From the NCBI GenBank assembly GCA_030041375.1, contig JASHOA010000069.1:1-64000 (forward strand): a DNA stretch of 64,000 bases. The letters are read 5' to 3'. Shown here one piece after another: positions 21,701 through 29,773 of the stretch (its first letter is position 1; each line of letters begins with the position of its first letter). The notes beneath the pieces were generated by a model, which was not told the DNA's origin, ran no database searches, and saw only the letters and a list, made by a program, of their open reading frames with translations. The stretch is from Acetobacteraceae bacterium. Its GTDB lineage: Bacteria; Pseudomonadota; Alphaproteobacteria; Acetobacterales; Acetobacteraceae. The position numbers and the translations under genes are program-made.

Positions 21701-22128
21701 AGCAAGAGGCCGGACATGATCGTCTTGCCCGCACCGGCATCGTCTGCGAGCAGGAAGCGCACGCGCGCGAGCTTCAGGAGATGGTCATAGACCGCTTCGA
21801 GCTGATGCGGCAGCGGATCCACCCGCGAGACGGAAAGACCGAAATAGGGGTCGAACTCCCAGGCGATGCCGAGCGCATAGGCCGTGAGCCCGAGCCTCAA
21901 CAAGGCGGCATCGCCATCGAAGGAGCAGGCAGGTTCGGTGATCGTGAGGCGGGCCAGATCCTCCGGCGTCACGGCGACCCTGCGGAACCGCTCGGAAACC
22001 AGCCCGACCAGGCCAAGCATCCAGCCGGCAGCGCCGTTCGGCTCGACCGTCTCGATCCGCATCCGCTCGCTGAAGAGCGGGCCTTCCAGGATCCGGCCGG
22101 GTGCCGGGACAGGCCTTGTCCCGCTCAT
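18730..22128 (-). CDS. SNF2-family helicase with C-terminal DUF3883 nuclease-like domain
   Basis: 1132 residues. Walker A is DDAGAGKT (about 129-136), the DEAH box is VIVDEAHRM, motif III LLTATPHKGD, and the second RecA-like half contains LIFTEFRDTLDYL, ATEAAGEGINLQ and QRMGRIHRYGQ. A helical region follows, and residues about 1020-1110 form a DUF3883-type domain with D1042 and E1057-V-K1059 in LRLIEVKG, a PD-(D/E)xK-like pattern. It resembles DrmD-type helicases of DISARM. Start chosen at the ATG at 22128, 10 bases after the aldolase stop, so the defence-like operon may be read through from the aldolase promoter. Coupled to the methylase by ATGA. Confidence 0.9.
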   Translation of the reverse strand: MSGTRPVPAPGRILEGPLFSERMRIETVEPNGAAGWMLGLVGLVSERFRRVAVTPEDLARLTITEPACSFDGDAALLRLGLTAYALGIAWEFDPYFGLSVSRVDPLPHQLEAVYDHLLKLARVRFLLADDAGAGKTIMSGLLLRELELRGLAERTLIVCPANLAFQWQRELREKFDAKFVVIKGGDIREQFGVNQWLEQKRVIASLDLAKRADVLAGLRQVRWDLVIVDEAHRMSAADSTHKSQRYRLGELLRDNSDHMLLLTATPHKGDPENFSLFLQLLDADAYADVTSIGKAMQNRRAPFYLRRTKEAMRYFPERQPDGTWATAPIFTKRIPHTVNFAIDDAEYALYDRVTRFVKRQSARAAARSDDPRARAVGFLMSLYQRRLASSTYAMRRSLEKRARRLEENLGRAETLARAQPADLPDAADLEEMEESEREGIEQALAAMTLAAGGAEVREEIAELKLLAAEARALEEAGAEAKLSRLKEVLAVEGFFVDSDRRLLIFTEFRDTLDYLVAKLKSWGFRTGFIHGGMRPGSREEPGTRLHAEQQFREGTIQVLVATEAAGEGINLQVCNVLFNYDIPWNPNRLEQRMGRIHRYGQRQDCLIFNFVAGNTVEGRVLQRLLERLQEIRNALDDDAVFNVVGEVLPPARIESVLRDYYAGKIGDGDLEDRLLRNVDENQFRAICQNALEGLATKKLNLGMLVERRARAQERRLVPETIARFLSEAAPVVPLALKPAAPPHSFEAIRTPSVLLSYERESDWRLAAIASRYPRFTTDRQTAENQDLEWVTPGHPLFEAVRRHIRAKAADSLAKEACFYSLQHVSPARVDFYRARVVDGTGQIIHERLFAVVLGENGGPRLAEPGLLGDFQPAPAATLVPEVALVAEATDFLHAEALAPFLDAVQRERQAEIARVREHVDGSLKELIQRADWEIGRAQEDVEQGLAGAEGRLVRAEARHDELTAHRAQRRAVLDRDEALSLQAVERIASVLILPHPERETAELRNLRQDLETEATAMRVVMAYEREAGREPTDVSAKNLGYDMTSLDHSSGELRLIEVKGIGGSTGTVLLTPNERRVAEDRRDCYWLYVVTDCDAAPRLNEPQHDPAALAWEEVTKVAHYALSVSAISSGGQ

Positions 22129-22138
22129 CTCCCGCCTT

Positions 22139-22780
22139 TCAGCCGCCGAACCGGCGGCGGATTTCGGCCACCTCCGCCTGGTCGAGATGCCGTACACGAT
22201 GGCCTTGCAGCAGCAGATGAAGCTTCGCCGTTTCCTCCAGTTCCTCGATCGCCGCCGCCGCGGCAGAAAGCGAAGTTCCGGCAACGACAGGTCCGTGATT
22301 GGCGAGCAGCACGGCGTGATGGCGCCCCGCCAGCTTCCGCACCGCCTCGGCGAGCGCCGTATCGCCGGGCGGAAAATAGGGCACGAGCGGGAGCCGCCCG
22401 ACCCGCATCACGTAATAGGCGGTGATCGGCGGCAGCACGTCGGCCGGGTCGATGTCCGCCAGGCACGACACGGCAACCGAATGCGTCGAATGCAGATGCA
22501 CCACGGCCGCCGCGTCCGCCCGCTCCTCGTACATGACGCGATGCAGGAAGCTCTCCTTGGTGGGTGGATCGCCGTCATTCAATCGCCCGGCCGAATCGAG
22601 GCGTGAAAGCCGCGCCGGATCGAGATCATCGAGGCTGACATTGGTCGGCGTCATCAACCAGCCATCCTCGAACCGTACGCTGATATTGCCGGAGGTTCCG
22701 AAGGTCAGGCCGCGGCGGAACAGGCTCCGGCCGAGCCGGCAGATCGCTTCCCGCGCCAGGGTTTCCTTCGTCGCCTGCAT
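22139..22780 (-). CDS. otnC: Class II aldolase; 3-oxo-tetronate 4-phosphate decarboxylase-like
   Basis: 213 residues. The class II aldolase/adducin domain covers almost all of it: TFGTSGNISVR (phosphate loop), the acid in PTKESFLHRVMYEE, zinc ligands in HLHSTHSVA and a third His in LLANHGPVV. Length and motifs fit OtnC, which decarboxylates 3-oxo-tetronate 4-phosphates in tetronate sugar-acid use. The kinase and isomerase partners (OtnK, OtnI) are not in the window, so the exact substrate is uncertain. A GGGGAG ribosome site precedes the ATG at 22780. It is divergent from the amidohydrolase gene. Confidence 0.8.
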   Translation of the reverse strand: MQATKETLAREAICRLGRSLFRRGLTFGTSGNISVRFEDGWLMTPTNVSLDDLDPARLSRLDSAGRLNDGDPPTKESFLHRVMYEERADAAAVVHLHSTHSVAVSCLADIDPADVLPPITAYYVMRVGRLPLVPYFPPGDTALAEAVRKLAGRHHAVLLANHGPVVAGTSLSAAAAAIEELEETAKLHLLLQGHRVRHLDQAEVAEIRRRFGG

Positions 22781-22939
22781 CTCACATCTCCCCACCGGCC
22801 TCGCTCTGCCGAACCCCGGCCACAGAAAGCCGATCCTGCGCCTCCGCGCCAGTGCCATGCCGCCCCCCGCCGATTTGATAGTTGCCTGATCGTTGCGAGC
22901 GTGAGACAAGAGGCCGGGAGGCGCGAGCGGACACAGGCG

Positions 22940-23935
22940 ATGAGCGAAGCCGGGAGCGCGAGTGTCGTGTCGGTCGAGCCCATCGTTGATGCGCATCTGC
23001 ATTTTTGGGATTTCGAACGTCACCGCTATCCCTGGTTGCAGGACGAGCCGCAACCACCGTTCCGCTACGGCAACACGAGGCCGCTCAGGCGGAACTATCT
23101 GCCCCCCGATTACCGCCGCGACAGCGCCGGTTTCACGGTGGCAGCCACGGTCCATGTCGAAGCGGAATGGGACCCGGCGGATCCATTGGGCGAGCAGCGT
23201 TGGCTCGCCACCCTCAAGGCACGCTACGGTTTGCCCAGCGTCTCCGTAGCCCAGGCGCGGCTCGACCGCGACGACGTTGCAGAGGTGCTGGCGGAAGCGG
23301 CCCGGTTTGAATTCGTGCGTGGCGTACGCCACAAGCCGCGCGCGGCACCAAGCCCGGCCAAGGTACGCCGGGGCGAACGCGGCTCGATGGATGATCCGCT
23401 CTGGCGCGCAGGCTTTGCCCTTCTCGCAACGCATGGCCTCTCGTTCGACCTGCAGACACCGTTCTGGCACGCCGAAGCGGCGCGGGATCTGGCCCGGAAT
23501 TTTCCGGCGACACGGATCATCATCGATCATGCCTTCCTGCCTACGGACCGCAGCGCAGAAGGGCTGCGCGCCTGGCGCGCTGCACTGGAGGCGGTGGCCG
23601 GGGAGCCGAACGTCGCACTCAAGATCTCGGGGCTGGGGCAACCCGGCAGGAAATGGGACGCGGCGGCGAACCTGCCGGTCATCCGGGATGCCATCCGCAT
23701 CTTCGGAAGCAGGCGAACGATGTTCGCAAGCAACTACCCGGTGGACCGCCTGGTCGGCAGCTTCCGGACGATCTACCAGGGATTCCAGGCTGCGGTGGCC
23801 GATCAGCCGGCAGACGACCGGCGAGCCTTGTTCCACGACAACGCCGCCAGGATTTACCGGATCGCCACGGATTGCGCATTCATTCCTTCACCTCTTGCCG
23901 AGGGCGGCTTTTCGCGGCGCGGCCGCGGGTGCTAA
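22940..23935 (+). CDS. Amidohydrolase of the COG3618 / 2-pyrone-4,6-dicarboxylate lactonase family
   Basis: 331 residues from the ATG at 22940; a GTG at 22901 is also in frame. TIM-barrel metal motif VDAHLHFWD at the N-terminus, later IIIDHAFLP and the family C-terminal block TMFASNYPVDRLVGSFRTIYQGF. Members hydrolyse lactones or cyclic esters (2-pyrone-4,6-dicarboxylate, fuconolactone). The next-door aldolase on the other strand suggests sugar-acid catabolism, but this is inference from position only. Confidence 0.82.
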   Translation: MSEAGSASVVSVEPIVDAHLHFWDFERHRYPWLQDEPQPPFRYGNTRPLRRNYLPPDYRRDSAGFTVAATVHVEAEWDPADPLGEQRWLATLKARYGLPSVSVAQARLDRDDVAEVLAEAARFEFVRGVRHKPRAAPSPAKVRRGERGSMDDPLWRAGFALLATHGLSFDLQTPFWHAEAARDLARNFPATRIIIDHAFLPTDRSAEGLRAWRAALEAVAGEPNVALKISGLGQPGRKWDAAANLPVIRDAIRIFGSRRTMFASNYPVDRLVGSFRTIYQGFQAAVADQPADDRRALFHDNAARIYRIATDCAFIPSPLAEGGFSRRGRGC

Positions 23936-23954
23936 TCCCTGCCGGGTTAGACCG

Positions 23955-25955
23955 ATGACGAAGCTCCTGGCCCGGCCCGTTGCGAAGCTTCTGCGCCATG
24001 GCCTGCTCGGCGCAGGCAGTGGCGGCACCAGTCTCCCTGGGCGCGTGGCACTCGCGCTCGACCCCGATTTCCTCTCGCGCGCGCAGAACTATCCGCTCCG
24101 GATGCTCGTCACCGGCACCAACGGCAAAACCTCGACCGTGGCCATGATCCAGGCCCTGCTGCGCGATGGCGGCAAAACTGTCGCGACCAACGCGGAAGGC
24201 GCCAACCTGCGCCAGGGGCTGGCGACCGCGCTGCTCGATCCACCCTCCGACGCGCTCGTTCTGGAGGTCGACGAACTCACCCTGCCGCGCGTGGCACCCG
24301 TCGTCGCACCGCAGGCAATCGTCGTGACGGGCCTCTTCCGCGACCAGCTCGACCGTTACGGCGAGGTCGCGAAGGTGCGCGCGGCGCTCCAACAGGCCGC
24401 CGCCTCCATGCCGGAGACGATGCTCGTTCTGAATGGCGACGACCCGCTGACGGCCAGCCTGCAAGCAAGGCGCCGGCTGATATTCCGCCTCCATCACCCC
24501 CCGCTCGAGGTCCCGGCGGACGGCATGGATTGCCCGCGCTGCGGCGCGCTGCTCCATTACACCGCGCGCTACTATGCGCAGCTCGGCGAGTACCGCTGCC
24601 CCGCCTGCGGCTTTGCCGCGCCGCCCGCGGATGTCCGGGCGGTGGTGACGGCAGAGGCGTTCACGGTGAACGGAAGGCGGCTCCCGCCGTTGCCCATTGC
24701 GCTGCATCCCTATAGCGCACTCGCCGGCATCGCCGCCGTGCAGGCACTCGGCCTCGAAATCTGGCCGCAAACCTGGCCCCCGCCCGTGCCAGGCCGGGGA
24801 TCGAGCGCAGTCATCGAGAACCGGCAAGTAACCGTCGTCCTCGGCAAGAACCCCGCCTCGGTGAGCTGGAACCTCGCGCAGCATCCGGGCGATGTGCATC
24901 TTTTCCTCGTCAACAACCGCACCGCGGACGGGCGCGACATTTCCTGGCTCTGGGACATCAATCTCTCACCCGTGAGGCGCGCGCGCGTTGCCGGCGAGCG
25001 GGCGCTCGAAATGCTGATCCGGCTCCGTTACGAGCCCGAGGTCGCGGAGGCCGCCGCGCATGACGGGCCCGGCGAGGCGTTTGCCGCAGCGCTCGCGACC
25101 ACACCGGAAGGCGGCTGGCTGGTGGTCGTCGCCACCTACACGGCACTGCCCACGGCACTCGGGCTGCTGCGCCGCCCGCCGGCAGCCCGGCTTCATGCGC
25201 TCCCCGGCGCCAGCCGCGGGCTTCCGGTGAGGCCGCGGCCGGCCCGCGTGGCCAGGCAGGTGCACATTGCGCTCCTCTTTCCCGATCAGCTCGGCACCTA
25301 CGCCGACAGCGGCAACGCCGTGGTGCTGCAACGGCGGCTCGAATGGCGCGGCATTTCCGCAAGCGTGACCAGGATTGGGCCGGGCGAGGCGCTGCCCGCC
25401 AATGCGGATGTACTGCTGTTCGGCGGAGGAGAGGATCGCGGCCAGGCCCTGGCGCTCGAAGCGTTGCACAAAATGCGCGCCGATCTCGCGGCGATGCAGG
25501 AAGATGGCGTGCCGGCGCTGCTCGTCTGCGGCGGATATCAGCTCTATGGCGAGGCGCTGCCGCTCGAAGGCCGCGAAGTCGCGGGCCTCGGCCTGCTCCC
25601 CTTCACCACGCGGCGCGGCAGCCCGAGGCTCGTCGGACGAATCGGCGTGGACTGCCCGCTGGTGCCCACCCCGTTGATCGGGTTCGAGAATCATGGCGGG
25701 CACAGCGCCCTGCTCGAGGGCGCCGTCCCGCTCGGGCGCGTGCTCTGGGGCAACGGCAACGGCTTGGCTGGCGCGGAGCAGGAAGGGATCCGGTTCGCGC
25801 ACACGATCGGCACCTACGTGCACGGGCCAATCCTGGCCCGCAACCCGGCACTCGCCGAGGTGATGCTCGGCTGGGTCGCGGAGCGGCGCGGCTTCGGCCC
25901 GCTCCCGGCTCTCGACGATTCGCTCGAACAGAAGGCAGCAGCGAACCGCGCCTGA
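23955..25955 (+). CDS. MurT-GatD fusion: Mur-ligase-like amidating enzyme plus glutamine amidotransferase
   Basis: 666 residues in one uninterrupted frame. Residues 1 to about 430 are MurT-like: VTGTNGKTS P-loop (52-60), a Mur central domain carrying a four-Cys zinc ribbon (C193-P-R-C196 and C215-P-A-C218) typical of MurT, and DUF1727-like DINLSPVRR and TALPTALGLL motifs. Residues about 436-640 are a CobB/CobQ-type class I amidotransferase like GatD, with catalytic Cys525 in LLVCGGYQLYG and His623 in GTYVHGPILARNP. In Gram-positive bacteria MurT and GatD are separate subunits that amidate the second-position D-Glu of lipid II. Here the order MurT then GatD is preserved in one chain. The ATG at 23955 follows the amidohydrolase stop by 19 bases. 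Confidence 0.9.
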   Translation: MTKLLARPVAKLLRHGLLGAGSGGTSLPGRVALALDPDFLSRAQNYPLRMLVTGTNGKTSTVAMIQALLRDGGKTVATNAEGANLRQGLATALLDPPSDALVLEVDELTLPRVAPVVAPQAIVVTGLFRDQLDRYGEVAKVRAALQQAAASMPETMLVLNGDDPLTASLQARRRLIFRLHHPPLEVPADGMDCPRCGALLHYTARYYAQLGEYRCPACGFAAPPADVRAVVTAEAFTVNGRRLPPLPIALHPYSALAGIAAVQALGLEIWPQTWPPPVPGRGSSAVIENRQVTVVLGKNPASVSWNLAQHPGDVHLFLVNNRTADGRDISWLWDINLSPVRRARVAGERALEMLIRLRYEPEVAEAAAHDGPGEAFAAALATTPEGGWLVVVATYTALPTALGLLRRPPAARLHALPGASRGLPVRPRPARVARQVHIALLFPDQLGTYADSGNAVVLQRRLEWRGISASVTRIGPGEALPANADVLLFGGGEDRGQALALEALHKMRADLAAMQEDGVPALLVCGGYQLYGEALPLEGREVAGLGLLPFTTRRGSPRLVGRIGVDCPLVPTPLIGFENHGGHSALLEGAVPLGRVLWGNGNGLAGAEQEGIRFAHTIGTYVHGPILARNPALAEVMLGWVAERRGFGPLPALDDSLEQKAAANRA

Positions 25956-26035
25956 AATTTTTTCTTTCTCCGCGCGAATAAAGTCGCCCCGCCGGCGGTC
26001 CTCTCGTTACCGATCAGGAAGGAGAGGGACACGCC

Positions 26036-26992
26036 ATGCCGAATATCGACCCAACCGAGACAGGAACCGGGCTGCCCGGGCCAGGCCGCCGCCGGCTGCT
26101 CGAATGCATGGCTTGGGCGGGCACCGGCGTGCTCTGGACTGTCGCCGGCGGCGTGCCCCGCTCCCGCCTCCTTCCGACACCTGCCGAGGCCGCAACCTGG
26201 CCCGCTCGCGCCTTCAGCTTCGTGCAGATCAGCGACAGCCATATCGGATTCCACGGCCCCGCCAACCTGGACGTGACCGGCACACTCAGCCGGGCAATCG
26301 GCGAAGTGAAGGCGGCGGCAGGGAACGCAGCCTTCATGATCCACACCGGCGATGTCAGCCACACCTCCAAGGACGCCGAATTCGATACCGCGCACCGGAT
26401 CAACCAGGAGGCCGGCCTCGCAACGTACTATGTGCCCGGCGAGCACGATATCCTCGCCGACAACGGCAGGAACTTCTTCAGCCGTTTCGGAACCGGCAAG
26501 GGCCGCTGGTACAGCTTCGATGCCGGGAGCGTGCACTTCATCGGGCTCGACAACGTGACCGATCTCGGCCCGGGCGGGCTCGGCCATATCGGCGCGGATC
26601 AACTCGCCTGGCTGAAGAAGGATCTCGCAGCCCGCCCGGGCAGCCAACCCATCATCGTCATGGCGCACATGCCGCTCTGGCAGATCTATCCGAAATGGGG
26701 CTGGGGAACCGAGGAAGCGGCGGCAGTGCTCGCTTTGCTGCGGCCTTTTGGCTCGGTCACCGTGCTCAACGGCCACATCCATCAGATCATGCAGAAAATC
26801 GAGGGCCACATCGCCTTCCACACCGCGCGTTCGACCGCCTTCCCCCAGGCCGCACCCGCCGCCCCGCCGGCGCATCCGGGGCCGCTCAAGGTCCCTTCCG
26901 ATCGGCTCAACGAGATGCTCGGTACCACCGACATCTCGTACGTGCCGGGCAACGCCCGCCTGGCCATCATCGACAAGCCACTCGGAGCCTGA
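26036..26992 (+). CDS. Tat-exported metallophosphoesterase
   Basis: 318 residues. An RRRLLECMAW stretch at 18-27 before a hydrophobic segment and AEA cleavage site is a Tat-type signal. Calcineurin-like metal motifs follow in order: ISDSHIG, HTGDVSH, GEHD (a variant of GNHD), MAHMPLW and NGHIHQ. The substrate is unknown. GGAAGGAGAGG before the ATG is a strong ribosome site. First gene of an operon with a cupredoxin, an ECF sigma factor and its anti-sigma factor. Confidence 0.88.
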   Translation: MPNIDPTETGTGLPGPGRRRLLECMAWAGTGVLWTVAGGVPRSRLLPTPAEAATWPARAFSFVQISDSHIGFHGPANLDVTGTLSRAIGEVKAAAGNAAFMIHTGDVSHTSKDAEFDTAHRINQEAGLATYYVPGEHDILADNGRNFFSRFGTGKGRWYSFDAGSVHFIGLDNVTDLGPGGLGHIGADQLAWLKKDLAARPGSQPIIVMAHMPLWQIYPKWGWGTEEAAAVLALLRPFGSVTVLNGHIHQIMQKIEGHIAFHTARSTAFPQAAPAAPPAHPGPLKVPSDRLNEMLGTTDISYVPGNARLAIIDKPLGA

Positions 26993-26997
26993 CGCCC

Positions 26998-27318
26998 ATG
27001 CACCAGATGCGCTCTCTTCTGATCTGTGCCGCATTGGCAGCAACACCTGCCGCCGCCGGCGCCGCCGACCATCAGATCGTCATCGATCAGCACATGTTCA
27101 TGCCGTCCCGGCTCACCATCCACCCCGGCGAGGAGGTAACCTGGATCAACAAGGATACCGATCCGCACACCGTGCACAGCGACGACCGTGGCAAGACCTT
27201 CCGCTCCGCCGTGCTCGATACGGGGCAGAGTTTTTCCCGCATTTTTTCCGCTACGGGAACGTTCGGCTATTATTGCAGCGTTCACCCCACCATGCAGGGA
27301 ACGATCGTCGTGAAATGA
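26998..27318 (+). CDS. Small periplasmic cupredoxin
   Basis: 106 residues with a signal peptide (about 1-23). Type 1 copper ligands are all visible: His57 in DPHTVHSDD, Cys93, His96 and Met99 in YYCSVHPTMQG. It is an amicyanin/plastocyanin-like electron carrier. Its ATG lies five bases after the stop of the metallophosphoesterase gene, so they are co-transcribed. Confidence 0.92.
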   Translation: MHQMRSLLICAALAATPAAAGAADHQIVIDQHMFMPSRLTIHPGEEVTWINKDTDPHTVHSDDRGKTFRSAVLDTGQSFSRIFSATGTFGYYCSVHPTMQGTIVVK

Positions 27319-27343
27319 CACCGCCCCGAGCTTTTGCCCGGCA

Positions 27344-27883
27344 ATGGCAAAACGGAAGACGGTGAGCGTCGCGGAGGCCTCGTTTGCCGCCGTGGCGCTG
27401 CCGCATCTCGATGCCGCGTACAACCTGGCGCGCTGGCTGGTGCGGGACGTAGCCGCCGCGGAGGATGTCGTCCAGACCGCCATGCTGCGCGCGCTCGATC
27501 ACTTCGCGACGTTCCGCGGCGAGAATGCGCGTGCCTGGCTGCTCTCGATCGTCCGCAATGTAGCCTACAACTGGCTCGCCGAGCGCCGCCGTAGCCCTCT
27601 CGCGCTCAATGAGGATGTCGAACACCGCCATCAGGAGACTCCCGATCCGGCGGATGATCCGGAGGCGGCTCTGGCGAAAGGGCAGGATCGGCGTCACCTC
27701 GACCACCTGCTCGCCACGCTCTCGCCGGAACTCAGGGAATGCATCGTGCTGCGCGAACTGGAGGAGATGAGCTACCAGCAGATCGTCGATGTCACCGGCG
27801 TGCCGATCGGCACCGTGATGTCGCGCCTGTGGCGGGCGCGACGCATCCTCATCAAGGAAGCCGAACGGAGCGACGTGCGATGA
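27344..27883 (+). CDS. ECF sigma factor (operon 1)
   Basis: 179 residues. Region 2 spans about 20-90 (ARWLVRDVAAAEDVVQTAMLRAL then WLLSIVRNVAYNWL), region 4 about 120-172 (LRECIVLRELEEMSYQQIVDVTGVPIGTVMSRLWRAR). Conserved VPIGTVMSRL is the recognition helix. The stop overlaps the ATG of the anti-sigma gene. It probably transcribes its own operon in response to an envelope or redox signal. Confidence 0.93.
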   Translation: MAKRKTVSVAEASFAAVALPHLDAAYNLARWLVRDVAAAEDVVQTAMLRALDHFATFRGENARAWLLSIVRNVAYNWLAERRRSPLALNEDVEHRHQETPDPADDPEAALAKGQDRRHLDHLLATLSPELRECIVLRELEEMSYQQIVDVTGVPIGTVMSRLWRARRILIKEAERSDVR

Positions 27884-28650
27884 GCGTTCCACATGCCGAT
27901 GCCATGGGCGTGCTGATCCAGGCCGATCTCGACGGCGAACTCGATGCCGTGCAGGCGGCCGATCTCGCGCTGCACGTTGCCGCCTGCGAGGAATGCCGGC
28001 AACTCTGCGAGAATCTGCGCGTTCTCAAGGCGGAGGTCAGGAGCGAGGTGCCGCGCTACCAGGCACCACCCGCCTTGCGCGAAGCGGTGCTGCGGCAGGT
28101 GGGCAGCAGGCCTGCTGTTTCTGCCTCCGCGCGCCGGCTTCGTTGGCGCTGGCCGCCGCTGCTTCCGAGTTTCGGTGCGTTCCTCGCCGGAGCGGCGATT
28201 GCCGCGCTGCTTCTCGTCATTGTCCTCCCCGCTCCGCCGACGGAGGAAGTGCGTGTCGCAGCCCAGGTGGCAACCGCAACCGAGCGTTCGCTTCAGCCCG
28301 ATCACCTGCTCGATATCCGCGGCACCTCGCCCACCGAACTCGCCGAATGGTTCCGTACCCGCATGAATTTCGCCCCGCCGGTGCGGCAACCGGCCGGTTT
28401 CCAGCTTGTCGGTGGCCGGCTCGACTATCTCCATCACCGCCCCGTCGCGGTGCTGGCCTACGATCATCAGGGCGGGGCGGTGGAGCTTTACACCTGGCCG
28501 GAAGAACACGCTCCGACATTGCCGAAATCGTTGCGCGTCGCCGGCTTTGCGCTGACCTACTGGCGCGAGGGCGGGATCGAATACTGGGCGATTGGCCGCT
28601 CGCCAGGAGATCTCGCGGAGTTCGTGGAGGCCTGGCACCGGTTTCCGTGA
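27880..28650 (+). CDS. Membrane anti-sigma factor with zinc ZAS domain (operon 1)
   Basis: 256 residues. The N-terminal anti-sigma domain carries His32-x3-Cys36-x2-Cys39 (LHVAACEECRQLC), the zinc-binding ZAS signature that can sense thiol oxidation. One membrane helix spans about 92-114; the C-terminal 140 residues are periplasmic (GGRLDYLHHRPVAVLAY is a typical block). Start by ATGA overlap with the sigma gene. Expected to hold the sigma factor at the membrane. Confidence 0.9.
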   Translation: MSVPHADAMGVLIQADLDGELDAVQAADLALHVAACEECRQLCENLRVLKAEVRSEVPRYQAPPALREAVLRQVGSRPAVSASARRLRWRWPPLLPSFGAFLAGAAIAALLLVIVLPAPPTEEVRVAAQVATATERSLQPDHLLDIRGTSPTELAEWFRTRMNFAPPVRQPAGFQLVGGRLDYLHHRPVAVLAYDHQGGAVELYTWPEEHAPTLPKSLRVAGFALTYWREGGIEYWAIGRSPGDLAEFVEAWHRFP

Positions 28651-28737
28651 AGTCGGGAACAAGCCTCCTCAGCCGGGCCTGACGGCGCGCAACGGCCATG
28701 CTATGCGGCCTGCCAGCGAAGAGAGAAGGAAGGCGGC

Positions 28738-29286
28738 ATGGCAGGTGAAGCGGGCGTCGCTGCCGGAATGCCGACCGTTGAGCCATCGTGGCAGGACGAA
28801 ATCTACGATCTGCTGCGCCGCTCCGGCGTGACGCAGTTCGCCTATGTGCCCGATGCCGGACATCGCGTGCTGATCGACCGCTCGCTTGCGGATCCCGCCG
28901 TGCAATCGATCGCGCTCACCACGGAAGAGGAAGGGGTGGCACTTCTCGCCGGCGCGGATCTCGGCGGCGCCCGCGGCGTGCTGCTGATGCAGAGCAGCGG
29001 CGTCGGCAACTGCGTCAACATGCTCTCGCTGATCAAGGGGGCGAGGTTCCCGTTCCTCACTCTCGTCAGCATGCGGGGCGAGTTTGGAGAGGGGAATCCC
29101 TGGCAGTTTCCGATGGGCCAGGCGGTGCAGCCCGTGCTGGAGGCGATGGGAGTGATCTGCCTCCGCGCCGAGCGCAGCGAGGAGGTGGCGCCGGCCGTCG
29201 CCGCTGCGCTGACCATGGTGTTCCAGTCCGGCCAGGCCGTCGCCGTGCTCTTGACCCAGAAACTGATCGGCGCCAAGCCATTCTAG
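28738..29286 (+). CDS. ThDP-dependent decarboxylase, alpha-type subunit (sulfopyruvate/phosphonopyruvate decarboxylase-like)
   Basis: 182 residues, equal to the pyrimidine-binding half of ThDP enzymes. The catalytic Glu lies in ALTTEEEGVALLAGADLGG, followed by QSSGVGNCVNMLSL. ComD of sulfopyruvate decarboxylase has the same size and layout. The partner subunit begins at 29774, separated by a small lipoprotein gene. The true 2-oxoacid is not evident from the sequence. Confidence 0.82.
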   Translation: MAGEAGVAAGMPTVEPSWQDEIYDLLRRSGVTQFAYVPDAGHRVLIDRSLADPAVQSIALTTEEEGVALLAGADLGGARGVLLMQSSGVGNCVNMLSLIKGARFPFLTLVSMRGEFGEGNPWQFPMGQAVQPVLEAMGVICLRAERSEEVAPAVAAALTMVFQSGQAVAVLLTQKLIGAKPF

Positions 29287-29414
29287 TAGATTTTCAGCGC
29301 CGGCGTCGAGGAATAGCCGCGGCGGGGCCGGATTTCTGCCACATCGGGATCGCCTGACTTCCAGACTCCCGATTTGGACGTAGCTGACAGATAGATGGCA
29401 AAAGGAGCGTCATC

Positions 29415-29666
29415 ATGCAGCGGAAAATTCTGACCTCCGTCATCCTCGCCGGCTTTGTGCTCGGCCTTGCGGGATGCGGCGAAGAGCCCGGCTCGCGCGC
29501 TCTTTCGGGCGGTGCGATCGGCGCCGGAACCGGCGCCATCGTCGGCGCGGCCGCGGGCGGAAGTCCCGCGACCGGAGCGCTGATCGGCGGCGCGGTCGGT
29601 GCGCTCGGCGGGGCACTCACCAGCCCGAATACGATCAATCTCGGGCGTCCGCTGATCGGCCAGTAA
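29415..29666 (+). CDS. Small glycine-zipper lipoprotein
   Basis: 83 residues. Signal peptide with lipobox LAGC (Cys21), then a run of GxxxG-type repeats (SGGAIGAGTGAIVGAAAGG, LIGGAVGALGGAL) as in SlyB/osmotically inducible glycine-zipper lipoproteins. AAAAGGAGCG precedes the ATG. It lies between the two subunits of the ThDP enzyme but has 128- and 107-base flanks, so it may have been inserted or be independently expressed. Confidence 0.85.
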   Translation: MQRKILTSVILAGFVLGLAGCGEEPGSRALSGGAIGAGTGAIVGAAAGGSPATGALIGGAVGALGGALTSPNTINLGRPLIGQ

Positions 29667-29773
29667 AGGTCGGCCGGCGCCCGGCGAGTCGCCTCCGCTC
29701 TTCACCCGGCTGGCGCGAGAAACAGGCACGAAGTAAATCCACGCCGTGGCTCGCGGGCCACGGTGAACCCCTG

